IMG/VR virus record: IMGVR_UViG_3300020027_000017
Span: 1 to 45,483 of that record
DNA: 45,483 nt
Strand: one strand, 5' to 3'
Origin: a virus
Positions 20,737-29,090 of this stretch are shown piece after piece; positions within the stretch are counted from its first letter, which is position 1, and each line of letters begins with the position of its first letter. Under the pieces are notes generated by a model. That model saw nothing but the letters and a program-made list of their open reading frames with translations. It was not told the origin of the DNA and searched no databases. The translations under genes and the position numbers were made by a program.

Positions 20737-21104
20737 CAGTTGCAACGTCAGAGGACATCGCCTTTATCGATCGGATCCTAGAGTCTTGGGCCGCATGGGC
20801 AAGGCAAGACGGTTGCCCTCGATGCTCGCACCCGATCAGCTATGCGAGTGCACGCAGCGTGTCGCACGTATTGAGGCTAGGCGATGAATCTTTTTCGGTA
20901 GTCGACAGCGCTGTGGCAAAGCTCACTCTAGAGCGCCGCAACGTGATCAAAATCCACTACTGCAGGCCGGAGCATGAGACGCGAGGCCGCAAGGCACAGG
21001 TTTGCGGTATTTCGATCACGGGGTACAACCGCCTAGTGCGCAATGCACAGCTCGATGTCTACGAGGCCCTAGTGGCGCGTGTCGACTCCTGGCGCATGTC
21101 GTGA
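20733..21104 (+). CDS. Q-like late antitermination regulator
   Basis: I place the start at GTG 20733 (GTGA with the upstream stop). The 123-residue product has the layout of Q/ArpU-type late regulators: W-x-x-W near the start (ESWAAWAR), a central VDSAVAKLTLERRNVIKIHYC, then a basic linker and an HTH-like end (SITGYNRLVRNAQLDVYEALV), resembling sigma region 4. Last but one before the structured leader at 21598, which is where a Q protein should act. A CPRC-x3-HPIS stretch near 30 may bind metal. Confidence 0.7.
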   Translation: MTVATSEDIAFIDRILESWAAWARQDGCPRCSHPISYASARSVSHVLRLGDESFSVVDSAVAKLTLERRNVIKIHYCRPEHETRGRKAQVCGISITGYNRLVRNAQLDVYEALVARVDSWRMS

Positions 21105-21535
21105 TTCGAACCCCGCAGCTCGTCTATCGAGCGCCCTACGTGTACCTGTGTCAGAGCGCCGAAAAATCTCGCCTGATACGTATTGGCCACACAATGCGTC
21201 CTGTTTACGAGAGGCAACGTCTAGAGAAGCGCTACGCGAACGGCATAGCCTGGCTGTGCAACGTTCGAGCCTTCGCTGTGCTAGCGCCTGTGCTGTGGGC
21301 GCGATTCGCGTACTGCAGTGCTGGGCGGCAGTGGTTTCAGCCGGATAGGCGGTTACTGCTGCTGGCGGATCAGCTCGTACGTCGAAATAGCGAGGCCTTG
21401 CTTAGCGTGGATGACTTGCAGGGCATATTTGCAGCAGTATTTCCTGAGGCGCCTTACACCGGCATCGCTCAGTACCGGATCAGCGAGACGTACATTCGGC
21501 GCTGCCGAATGCAACTCTACGATGGAATCGTATAG
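21101..21535 (+). CDS. GIY-YIG/T5orf172-like protein
   Basis: Starts at GTG 21101, overlapping the upstream TGA. The 144-residue product has APYVYLCQSAEKSRLIRIGHT, then a conserved AVLAPVLWARF helix and GRQWFQPD, matching the T5orf172/MUG113 branch of GIY-YIG nucleases (Y-V-Y...I-R-I-G; WF-x-P). The first Tyr and the I-G are present; the usual acidic residue is not clearly placed. It may be a homing-type nuclease or a domain with another role. Confidence 0.6.
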   Translation: MIRTPQLVYRAPYVYLCQSAEKSRLIRIGHTMRPVYERQRLEKRYANGIAWLCNVRAFAVLAPVLWARFAYCSAGRQWFQPDRRLLLLADQLVRRNSEALLSVDDLQGIFAAVFPEAPYTGIAQYRISETYIRRCRMQLYDGIV

Positions 21536-21597
21536 TTGAAATCTCGCATCAGCCAGTACAAATGCTTATAGGCCTTTCGCAAGTGGGGAAGTAAAAA

Positions 21598-21746
21598 GCC
21601 TGCACTGTAGGTTCGCTGCGTTAGCGCTCGACTGAGGCCTTGTAAACCTCCGAGTGCAGGCGCTTAGGCATAGGGGGCGAGGCCTCGCGCATTTGGCGCC
21701 TAATCCTCCCTGGTACGCGTAGCTTTTCCCTCTATGCCTAAGCGCC
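21598..21746 (+). promoter_or_regulatory. Structured intergenic leader before the late genes
   Basis: GCCTGCACT (21598-21606) pairs with AGTGCAGGC (21653-21661), with an inner AGGTT/AACCT (21609-21613, 21645-21649). A second pair of 15-base arms, GGCGCTTAGGCATAG (21659-21673) and CTATGCCTAAGCGCC (21732-21746), buries the ATG of the next gene. The two hairpins share only three bases. GCGAGGCCTCGC (21678-21689) is a further palindrome. No gene lies between 21536 and 21733. It could be the late leader where the Q-like protein acts, or part of a cos/pac region. Confidence 0.6.
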
Positions 21747-22063
21747 CTCCCATACATAGGCCCCTCGGGCACAGGAGCGAGCAGCAACGTAAGTATGCGT
21801 ACAACGTTGCACGCCTAGCACGCCTGCTAGCACGTGGTGATCGCAGCCCCTACAACGCACCCTGGCCCTCTATACGCAAGGCGCACTTACTAGCGAATCC
21901 CTTGTGTGTGTTTCACATGGAACAATCTCAGCGCGTACCTGCTAACGAGGTAGATCATATCGACGGTGATCCGTGGAATAACGAGCCACGTAATCACCGC
22001 TCGCTATGCAAGCGCTGTCATTCGAGGCGAACTGCTATAGATCAGGGGTTCGCTAAGCGATGA
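21734..22063 (+). CDS. HNH endonuclease (packaging-associated)
   Basis: The 109-residue protein contains NPLCVFH, EVDHIDGDPWNNEP and LCKRCHSRRTA. The DH-x-x-x-GD...N...CKRCH layout is the HNH fold with a structural zinc site. HNH proteins beside TerS/TerL in HK97-like phages are needed for cos cleavage in several studied cases. The ATG sits in the right arm of the inverted repeat at 21732-21746. Confidence 0.85.
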   Translation: MPKRPPIHRPLGHRSEQQRKYAYNVARLARLLARGDRSPYNAPWPSIRKAHLLANPLCVFHMEQSQRVPANEVDHIDGDPWNNEPRNHRSLCKRCHSRRTAIDQGFAKR

Positions 22064-22272
22064 GCAGCATAGGCGCATGCGTCGAGCTGATCATCGATGA
22101 GCAAGGGCGCACAGTCGAGGTATTGATAGACGGGGCTAGGATCACGGATGTAGACAATGCAACCGTGCTAGCGGAGCCGAATCAGAGATTGCAGATCGTT
22201 ATCACCGTCAACGTGCAAAGCCTCCTATCGCGCTCAGGAGGCCTGCAGGGGGTAGGTGGTGCAAAACTCTGA
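22060..22272 (+). CDS. 70-residue hypothetical protein
   Basis: ATG overlaps the HNH stop. Strand-rich and acidic (ELIIDEQGRTVEVLIDGARI), with a second half of repeated strands. Followed by about 100 non-coding bases (22273-22374) in which I see no clear signal. Function unknown. Confidence 0.6.
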   Translation: MSSIGACVELIIDEQGRTVEVLIDGARITDVDNATVLAEPNQRLQIVITVNVQSLLSRSGGLQGVGGAKL

Positions 22273-22374
22273 GCATTTTCAGCCACGAGCGCGACGCTAC
22301 CGCAATTTTCGCGCGCTCGATTCAAGGGTTTCGCACTGCAAACTGCGGGGCGCGTGCCCTAAATCGGCCAGCAG

Positions 22375-22911
22375 ATGACGCAGGGAAGCGCTGCAGACGC
22401 GATCGTAAACCGGGCGCTAGATAGCCTAATCCCGTACGCGCGCAACGCTAGAACGCACTCAGACGCGCAGGTTGCGCAGATTGCAGCGTCGATTCGCGAG
22501 TTCGGATTCACGTCGCCAGTCCTAGTCGACAGCGCCGGGACAATCATCGCCGGCCATGGGCGAGTCATGGCAGCTCGGCAGCTCGGGCTACAGACAGTGC
22601 CCACAATCTGTGTCGGTGACTGGAGTGACGCGCAGCGCCGCGCCTACATTATCGCGGATAACAAGCTGGCGCTTAACGCAGGCTGGGATCACCAGCTACT
22701 TGCTATCGAACTTGACGAATTGCGCGAGCTGAAATGGGATATGGATCTGTTGGGGTTCGAGGCGTCCGAGTTAAACGAGCTGATAGGTACGCCGAACTTC
22801 GGGCCTAGTAGCGCAGATGAGCAGGGCAAGCTCGATGCGCTTGCAGAAAAGATTGTGCAGTGTCCGTTTTGCAGTCAGCGATTCGATGTCAACGCCCTCC
22901 CTAAGGATTGA
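22375..22911 (+). CDS. ParB-like nuclease-domain protein with C-terminal CxxC
   Basis: The 178-residue protein has the ParB N-terminal core: SLIPYARNARTHSDAQVAQIAASI, FGFTSPVLVD, TIIAGHGRVMAARQLG and ADNKLALNAGWD. This domain often precedes a methyltransferase in phages; here the methylase part is missing. Residues 160-178 end in CPFCSQRFDVNAL, half of a zinc finger. It overlaps the Mom-like gene by 26 bases, which suggests coupled translation and a joint role in modification. Confidence 0.8.
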   Translation: MTQGSAADAIVNRALDSLIPYARNARTHSDAQVAQIAASIREFGFTSPVLVDSAGTIIAGHGRVMAARQLGLQTVPTICVGDWSDAQRRAYIIADNKLALNAGWDHQLLAIELDELRELKWDMDLLGFEASELNELIGTPNFGPSSADEQGKLDALAEKIVQCPFCSQRFDVNALPKD

Positions 22912-23545
22912 TTGGGCCTCACATGAGGCAGCAGCTACAGCGTGCAGGCGCTGGCATTACTCGCGCAGTATGCCGATGCCACCGCTCGTCAAGTGCGGCG
23001 TCTGGGAGTCAGGAGAATTCATCGGTGTAGTACTGTTCAGTCGAGGCGCCTCGCGGAACCTGATGAGGCCCTACGGACTGCAGCAGGAGCAAGGTTGCGA
23101 GCTAACTAGAGTCGCGTTGCGTGCTCACTTAACCCCTGTCTCGCGCATCGTAGCGATCGCGATACGCATGATGCACAGGCAGAATCCTGGTTTACGCCTC
23201 GTTATTTCCTTCGCAGACGCGAATCAGGGACACGTCGGCGGCATCTATCAGGCCGGTAATTGGATCTATTCAGGCCTGACGAACAAGAAAATAGAGTACG
23301 AAACAGCGGGTGGAAAGCGCCTGCACTCTAGGCAGGTATCGCGCAACGGCTCGATAAAGCAGTTTGGCGAGTACACAACTGCTCCGAAAGTCGCAGACTG
23401 TAAGCGAATCTATTGCGAGGGGAAGCATCGCTACCTAATGCCACTCGATGCAGACATGCGCGCGCAGTTGCTGCCCTTAGCGCTCCCATACCCTAAGCGT
23501 CCAAAGCATGCGATGGCCGGCACCACCGGCACAGCGACGGGGTAG
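22886..23545 (+). CDS. mom: Mom-like DNA adenine modification protein
   Basis: I use the ATG at 22886. The 219-residue product matches Mom-family proteins: WHYSRSMP, GVWESGEFIGVVLFSRGA, the CELTRVALRAHLTPVSRIVAIAI stretch and VISFADANQGHVGGIYQAGNWIYSG. Mu Mom has a GNAT fold and converts adenine to an N6-methylcarbamoyl form, which blocks many restriction enzymes (established for Mu). Length is close to Mu Mom (about 240). It is encoded just upstream of terminase, so it would act late, before packaging. Confidence 0.85.
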   Translation: MSTPSLRIDWASHEAAATACRRWHYSRSMPMPPLVKCGVWESGEFIGVVLFSRGASRNLMRPYGLQQEQGCELTRVALRAHLTPVSRIVAIAIRMMHRQNPGLRLVISFADANQGHVGGIYQAGNWIYSGLTNKKIEYETAGGKRLHSRQVSRNGSIKQFGEYTTAPKVADCKRIYCEGKHRYLMPLDADMRAQLLPLALPYPKRPKHAMAGTTGTATG

Positions 23546-23566
23546 CACCGATCTGGACGCTCCACT

Positions 23567-24046
23567 ATGCCATCTGGAAGAAAGCCTAAGCCGACGTGGT
23601 TGAAACTGGTTGCCGGGAAGCCAGGACATCGCCCGCTCAATCTAGACGAGCCTCTAGCAGAGGGCGATCTCATTGAGGCGCCTGACTGGTTCACTCCAGA
23701 GCAGACAGCAACCTGGGATGCTGCAATCAAAGCAGCACCGCCAGGCCTGCTAAAGGAGCTAGATCGCTCAGTGCTGACTGTGTGGGCGACAGCCTGCTGG
23801 CTGCATAAGGACGCGATTAAACGCATATCGATATCGGGCAGCGTCGTGCGTAACCCTGTAACAGGCAAGCCGATGGAGTCGCCCTACGTTGCCATCGCGA
23901 AAGATAACTCGCAGATCATGCTGCGAGCTGCATCAGAGATGGGATTCTCACCTACATCGCGCGCACGCGTGAAAGTGGATGTTGGAAAACGTGTCGGAAA
24001 TAGATTCTCGGAAATCAAAGATCTCAAGGAAATTGACGAGGTGTAG
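23567..24046 (+). CDS. terS: Terminase small subunit, P27 family
   Basis: The 159-residue protein begins GRKPKPTWLKLVAGKPGHRPLN, the hallmark of P27-type small terminases, followed by a helical core and a basic, Lys-rich end. It recognises the packaging site and recruits TerL. Its 3' end overlaps the longest frame of TerL by 68 bases. Confidence 0.9.
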   Translation: MPSGRKPKPTWLKLVAGKPGHRPLNLDEPLAEGDLIEAPDWFTPEQTATWDAAIKAAPPGLLKELDRSVLTVWATACWLHKDAIKRISISGSVVRNPVTGKPMESPYVAIAKDNSQIMLRAASEMGFSPTSRARVKVDVGKRVGNRFSEIKDLKEIDEV

Positions 24047-25733
24047 GGATTACGTATCGATTGCGATCGCGTACGCCGAAGAGGCTATCGCAGATAAGGC
24101 GCATGAAAGTCATAACAAGGCAGTGCGCCTAGCAGCAGCAAGGTTTATTAGAGATTTGAAACGCACGCAAAACAAGCGGCCGCCGTTCAACTTTTCACCG
24201 CATTGGGCTAACAAGGCTTGTGCCTTCATTGAGCAACTGCCGCACGTCGAGGGCGTATGGGAATCCCTGACGATTGTGATGCACCCGGCGCATATCTTTT
24301 TCGTGGTGAATCTCTTCGGGTTCAGAGCGCTAGACGGAACGCGCCGATTCACGTCAGCGCTATTCGCTGTTGCTCGAAAGAATGCCAAGAGCACCATAGC
24401 GGCAGCAATCCTACTGTGTGCATTTTGCTTAGAGCCGGAAGTCGGCCCGCAGGTTATCTCTGCAGCCACGACAGGATCGCAGGCGCGTATTGTCTTCGGT
24501 ATCGCGCAGCGAATGGTGCAGCAATCGCAGGATTTGCGGCTGGCTTTCGATTTAGAAACATTCGCTAATTCGATTGCTCGGTATGAGGTTGGCGGGCTTT
24601 TTAAGCCGATCAATGCCAAGGCGAGCACTCAGGATGGGTTAAACCCATCGCACACAGCGCTAGATGAGATTCACGCGCACAAAACACATGATTTGCTAAA
24701 CGTGCTGCGCTCAGCAGCAGGCGCTCGACGCTCGCCGTTGTTTCTCTATACCACCACCGAGGGCTACGAAAACACAGGGCCGTGGGGCGAGTTGCGCAAC
24801 TTCGCGCTGCAGGTAGTGCAGCGCGTAGTGGATGCCGATCACTTTCTAGCGCTGTACTACGGGCTAGATGACGAGGATGACGACTTTGACGAGCGACGCT
24901 GGGTAAAGGCTAACCCACTAATGCAGGTGAATCCGATACTCCTGAGCGAGATACGCAAGGGCGCTATCGAGGCAAAGTCAATGCCGGGGCAGCTGGCAGA
25001 GTTCCGCATTAAGCGGCTAAATCGCCGAGCAGCTGCAGCGAGTGCGTGGGTAAACCTGCGTCGCTGGCGCGAGTGCTCAGGCCCTGTTGATCTCGCAAAG
25101 ATGCGAGGCCTGCCGTGCTGGGGCGGCCTCGACTTAGCAGCGACTACCGACATGGTGGCGTGGGCCTTGCTGTTTTATGACGAGGATGCTGATCACTTCT
25201 ACACGCATGTTCGCTACTGGGTGCCTGCAGGTGCAGTGCATTCGCGTACTGAGCGCCGCTCGGTGCCCTATTCCGGTTGGATAGAGCAGCGTCTAGTGAC
25301 TCTAGTCGACGGCGATACGATTGATTACGAGCAAATAGAGCAGCAGATCCTCGCTGATTACGAGGAGTTTTCACCCTCGGTGATCGCTTTTGATCCCTGG
25401 AACTCTACAGCGATGACTAACAATCTGACGAACCAAGGGGTTCCGATGGCTGCATTCATCCAGGGTGCGAAGTCCTATAACCCGGCGATGAAAGTGTGTG
25501 AGCAAGCCTACATGGATAAGCGCCTGAGTCACGGCGGCAATCCGGTGCTGCTATGGAACGTCTCTAACGTGGTGCCTATACGTGATACGAACATGAATAT
25601 TCGCCCCGATCGCAAGCGCTCGCCTGACAAGATAGACGGCGCCTGTGCTCTATTCATGGCGTTCGGCGTCTCGCAGGTTGCAGACGCGAATGCGAACGCG
25701 GCCGGATTCTTTACTGATCCGGTGCGCGCATGA
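23979..25733 (+). CDS. terL: Terminase large subunit, HK97-like
   Basis: In this longest frame (584 residues) the ATPase has ARKNAKST at 132-139 (Walker A-like) and ALDE at 227-230 (Walker B), then TTTEGY (coupling). The nuclease has Asp385 in GGLDLAATTD and Asp553 in KIDGACA. It packages DNA into the prohead. The true start is uncertain: ATG 23979 overlaps TerS by 68 bases, and a TTG at 24033 would remove 18 residues and fits the usual family N-terminus better. The stop overlaps the portal ATG. Confidence 0.95.
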   Translation: MLENVSEIDSRKSKISRKLTRCRDYVSIAIAYAEEAIADKAHESHNKAVRLAAARFIRDLKRTQNKRPPFNFSPHWANKACAFIEQLPHVEGVWESLTIVMHPAHIFFVVNLFGFRALDGTRRFTSALFAVARKNAKSTIAAAILLCAFCLEPEVGPQVISAATTGSQARIVFGIAQRMVQQSQDLRLAFDLETFANSIARYEVGGLFKPINAKASTQDGLNPSHTALDEIHAHKTHDLLNVLRSAAGARRSPLFLYTTTEGYENTGPWGELRNFALQVVQRVVDADHFLALYYGLDDEDDDFDERRWVKANPLMQVNPILLSEIRKGAIEAKSMPGQLAEFRIKRLNRRAAAASAWVNLRRWRECSGPVDLAKMRGLPCWGGLDLAATTDMVAWALLFYDEDADHFYTHVRYWVPAGAVHSRTERRSVPYSGWIEQRLVTLVDGDTIDYEQIEQQILADYEEFSPSVIAFDPWNSTAMTNNLTNQGVPMAAFIQGAKSYNPAMKVCEQAYMDKRLSHGGNPVLLWNVSNVVPIRDTNMNIRPDRKRSPDKIDGACALFMAFGVSQVADANANAAGFFTDPVRA

Positions 25734-27106
25734 GGTTGCGGCAGGAATCTAATCTGCTGCCTCGCGCAGCAGGGGTAACGCCTGCGCGTCGCAAGCAATT
25801 CTTCTGGGGCCTGTGGAGCTTTAGCCAGAGCATCCTGCGCAATCGGACTTTCTGGCCGCTCGGTGGCGGACAGGGAGAGTCGGCTCCTCCTGTCAATCAA
25901 GTCAGCTCGCGCTCAGGGATCAACATCGATCAAGCGGTGACGCTGACGCTTTCGACAGCGTGGGCCTGCACGTGGCGCTACGCGAATACGATTAGCACGC
26001 TGCCCCTGATGCTCATGCGCACAGGGCCGCAGAATACCGCGACTGTCGCCAGCGACTTGCCCCTGTATTCGATCCTGCATGACAAGCCGAACGAACAGAT
26101 GTCAGCGTCTGCGTTCTGGCAAAGCATGGTTGCCTCGATGTTCCTGTGGGGCAACGCGTACGCACTCAAGCTATACAGCGGTACTGAACTCGTCGGCCTC
26201 AAGCTACTGCGCCCCGAGTACGTTACGCCGTACTTACGTAACGATCGCCTGCGCTTCGATTACGCGCCAGGCATTGAGGCCGAGGCAGACTACTCAGCCG
26301 AGCAAGTGTTTCATCTGTTTCACCGCTCTCTAGACGGCCTCGTCGGCACCTCGCAATTGCAGTACGGGGCAGATTCTCTAGGGCTCGCGTTGTCTGCTGA
26401 GCGAACTAGCTCGCTCTACTGGAAGAATGGAATACGCGCCTCAGGGTTCATTAAAACCAACAGCTGGTTGACGCCGAAGCAGCGCAAGGATTACCGCGAG
26501 TCTGTGATGGGATTCATGGGCAATAGCGATGCGACAGACGCCAAGCAGGGCGGCGTGATGATTATCGAAAACGCTGCAGACTTTCAGCCGATCACAATGA
26601 AGCCAATAGACGTCGAGCTGCTGGCGTCGCGCCGCTTCTCTGTCGAGGATGTTTGCCGGTTCTGGGATCTGCCCCCGGTACTCGTTGGGCACGCTGCAGA
26701 CGGGCAAACGATGTGGGGCACAGGTATCAGCGAAATTATTCTCGGCTGGTTCAAGCTCGGCTTGACGCCGATCCTGCGGCGCATTGAGCAGGAGATTTGG
26801 CGCCAGCTTCTGGATCCGGTGCAGCGCCTGAGCTTGTTTGCTGAGTTCAACCTAGAGGCACTGCTGCGCGGTGATCCTACGGCGCGCGCTGCCTTCTATT
26901 CGCAGATGAGCCAGAACGCGATCTATACGCGCAATGAAATCCGCGCAAAAGAAAACCTACCGCCGATGCCTGGCGGTGACGTGCTCACTGTGCAGAGCAA
27001 TCTAGTACCGCTCGATAAGTTGGGCGAGGTTGCAAGTGCACCTGCAGCTCAGGTGCGTAGCGCGCTGCGCGAATTTCTCGGAGTGAAAGATGACGCAGCA
27101 AAATAA
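25730..27106 (+). CDS. Portal protein, HK97 family
   Basis: The 458-residue protein shows the HK97 portal pattern: INIDQAVTLTLSTAWACTWRYANTISTLPL, the GNAYALKLYSG strand, SARERT-type clip region, and LASRRFSVEDVCRFWDLPPVLVGHA in the stem/crown. It forms the dodecameric DNA port. The N-terminal 60 residues are longer and more basic than usual. ATGA overlap with terL and 17-base overlap with the protease gene. Confidence 0.92.
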   Translation: MRLRQESNLLPRAAGVTPARRKQFFWGLWSFSQSILRNRTFWPLGGGQGESAPPVNQVSSRSGINIDQAVTLTLSTAWACTWRYANTISTLPLMLMRTGPQNTATVASDLPLYSILHDKPNEQMSASAFWQSMVASMFLWGNAYALKLYSGTELVGLKLLRPEYVTPYLRNDRLRFDYAPGIEAEADYSAEQVFHLFHRSLDGLVGTSQLQYGADSLGLALSAERTSSLYWKNGIRASGFIKTNSWLTPKQRKDYRESVMGFMGNSDATDAKQGGVMIIENAADFQPITMKPIDVELLASRRFSVEDVCRFWDLPPVLVGHAADGQTMWGTGISEIILGWFKLGLTPILRRIEQEIWRQLLDPVQRLSLFAEFNLEALLRGDPTARAAFYSQMSQNAIYTRNEIRAKENLPPMPGGDVLTVQSNLVPLDKLGEVASAPAAQVRSALREFLGVKDDAAK

Positions 27107-27824
27107 GCAACGGGCGTTCCCTCTGAACGTCAAAGACATTCAGGAGGCCGGCACGTTCAGCGGCTATCTAAGTGTATTCGACGTCATCGATTCGTATAGA
27201 GAGGTAGTGGCGCCCGGCGCGTTTCGCAGCACGCTATCAAAGTGGACGGAGAAAGGCAGACTGCCGCCGCTGCTTTGGCAGCACCGCTCAGGCGAGCCGC
27301 TCGGCCCCTTTACTCGCATGGAAGAGGATAAGCGCGGGCTGTATTTCGAAGCGCAGCTACTAGTCAATGACATCGCGCGCGCGCGCGAGGCGTATGCGCT
27401 GCTGAAAAACAAAGTCATCGGCGGCATGTCGATCGGCTTCTCTATCAACCCTGATGGCGAGGAATACGACAGCCGCGCCGGGGTAGTTGTTTTGCGTGAC
27501 ATCGATTTGTGGGAGGGCTCGTTAGCGACATTCCCTGCAAACGAGGCAGCGCAGGTATCAGACGTTAAGGGCCGAGAGTTTATCGAGCGTATCCGCGCAT
27601 CGACTGAGCGCGGGAACCTCCCGACGATTCGAGATTTTGAGGACGCAATGCGAGAGGTATTCGCGTTCAGCCGAGACAAGGCGAAGGCACTGGCCAGCCT
27701 GGGGCTCGGGCAACTGCAGCGAGAGGCTGGCAGTAAAGAGGCAAGTCCGACACTGGCCGAGATCTTAGAGGCCGTGAAGCAATTGCCAGACATTCAATCT
27801 TTACTAAAAGGTAACTCGCAATGA
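27090..27824 (+). CDS. Prohead protease, HK97 family (U35)
   Basis: The 244-residue protein has GTFSGYLSVFDVIDSYREVVAPGAF, then His65 in LLWQH, Ser114 in GGMSIGF and Glu142 in DLWEGSLATFPAN. These are the catalytic residues of the HK97 U35 protease, which matures the capsid by cutting the scaffold and capsid N-terminus. The C-terminal 70 residues are a helical scaffold-like tail. ATGA overlap with the capsid gene. Confidence 0.93.
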   Translation: MTQQNKQRAFPLNVKDIQEAGTFSGYLSVFDVIDSYREVVAPGAFRSTLSKWTEKGRLPPLLWQHRSGEPLGPFTRMEEDKRGLYFEAQLLVNDIARAREAYALLKNKVIGGMSIGFSINPDGEEYDSRAGVVVLRDIDLWEGSLATFPANEAAQVSDVKGREFIERIRASTERGNLPTIRDFEDAMREVFAFSRDKAKALASLGLGQLQREAGSKEASPTLAEILEAVKQLPDIQSLLKGNSQ

Positions 27825-29023
27825 CTCCTGAACAGCAGGCACTGATTGATGGCATTAAGGCCGCGATGAAAGAACGCGATGCGGAAACGCTCGTGGTACT
27901 GAAGAAAACTGCCGAGGATGTAGAGAAGTTCGGCAAGATTCAGGAGGGCACCAAGGATGCAATCGCCACCCTGAATACCAAGGGCCAGGAACTGCATGCG
28001 CGCCTGTCGGAAATCGAACAGAGCGTTGCAGGCCTGAAGGCTGCAGGCCCGAGCAAGCCTGAGCAGGAGAAGAGCTACGGGCAGCAGTTCGTAGAGTCTG
28101 AAGAGTGGAAGGCCTTTGCCAAGCGCGGCGGCAGTATCAAGCATACGTCCGAGCCGTTCCGTGCGAAAGCTATCACCTCGATTGCAGGCAGCGGTGCTGC
28201 AGGTATCTGGAGCGATCGCCTGCCAGGCGTCATCGAGGAGCCGCTGCGTCCGCTCAGCATTCGAGACTTGCTCGATGTCGGCCGCACCACGAGCAACCTC
28301 ATCGAGTATATCCGGGAGCTTGTGTATACGAGCAATGCGGATGTAGTCAGCGAAGGCACGCTTAAGCCTGAGTCAAACATCACGTACGAACGTGCGGATT
28401 CGCCGATTCGTACCATCGCGCACTGGATTCGCGCTACTCGACAGGTACTCGCAGACTTCCCGCAGCTGCAGTCTCTGATCAACGGGCGCCTGCGATGGGG
28501 CCTGAAGATTAAGGAGGAGAATGAGATTCTCCTCGGTGACGGCACCGGCGAGCATCTGCTCGGCTTGATCCCTCAGGCGACGGACTACAACACGGCTCTA
28601 AACAAGTCGGGCGATACGATGATTGACGTTATCCGTCACGCGCTGCTGCAGGTAGAACTCGCGTTCTATCCTCCGTCAGGAAGCGTGATGTCTCCGACTG
28701 ACTGGCATAACCTCGAACTGACGAAAGACAACGAAAACCGCTACATGATGGCATCGCCTATGGCGCGTACGCCACCGATGCTGTGGGGTTATCCCGTCGT
28801 CAGCAGCCACGCGATGACGCAGGGCGGATTCCTCGTCGGTGCGTTCCGGCTCGCCTCGACGCTGTGGGATCGCGAGGAATTTTCGATCATGGCCAGCACT
28901 GAGGATCGCGATAACTTTGTGACGAACATGGTTACGATCCTCGGCGAGGAGCGCCTCGGCCTCACTGTCTACCGTCCGCGTGCATTCGTTTACGGTAACT
29001 TCCCGATCGGCAGCACTACCTGA
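27821..29023 (+). CDS. Major capsid protein, HK97 fold
   Basis: The 400-residue protein has an N-terminal coiled-coil delta domain (about 1-95), expected to be removed by the protease, then a mature region starting near the KSYGQQFVESEEWKAF stretch. SIRDLLDVGRT, YERADSPIRTIAHWIRATRQVLAD, LLGDGTGEHLLGL and the closing FVTNMVTILGEERLGLTVYRP match HK97-type capsid proteins. The gene is followed by a terminator at 29047-29072. Confidence 0.93.
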   Translation: MTPEQQALIDGIKAAMKERDAETLVVLKKTAEDVEKFGKIQEGTKDAIATLNTKGQELHARLSEIEQSVAGLKAAGPSKPEQEKSYGQQFVESEEWKAFAKRGGSIKHTSEPFRAKAITSIAGSGAAGIWSDRLPGVIEEPLRPLSIRDLLDVGRTTSNLIEYIRELVYTSNADVVSEGTLKPESNITYERADSPIRTIAHWIRATRQVLADFPQLQSLINGRLRWGLKIKEENEILLGDGTGEHLLGLIPQATDYNTALNKSGDTMIDVIRHALLQVELAFYPPSGSVMSPTDWHNLELTKDNENRYMMASPMARTPPMLWGYPVVSSHAMTQGGFLVGAFRLASTLWDREEFSIMASTEDRDNFVTNMVTILGEERLGLTVYRPRAFVYGNFPIGSTT

Positions 29024-29046
29024 TACCCGTTCGTCGGGCCTGTGTC

Positions 29047-29079
29047 GGAGCTGCGGACTGCAACGCAGCTCCTCTTTCT
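29047..29079 (+). terminator. Intrinsic terminator after the capsid gene
   Basis: A 9-bp stem (GGAGCTGCG 29047-29055 with CGCAGCTCC 29064-29072) has an 8-base loop and is followed by TCTTTCT. It lies in the 67-base gap between the capsid and the next gene, so capsid mRNA can be made in excess. A smaller hairpin (CCCG/CGGG) precedes it. Confidence 0.75.
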
Positions 29080-29090
29080 AAGGTTGAAAT

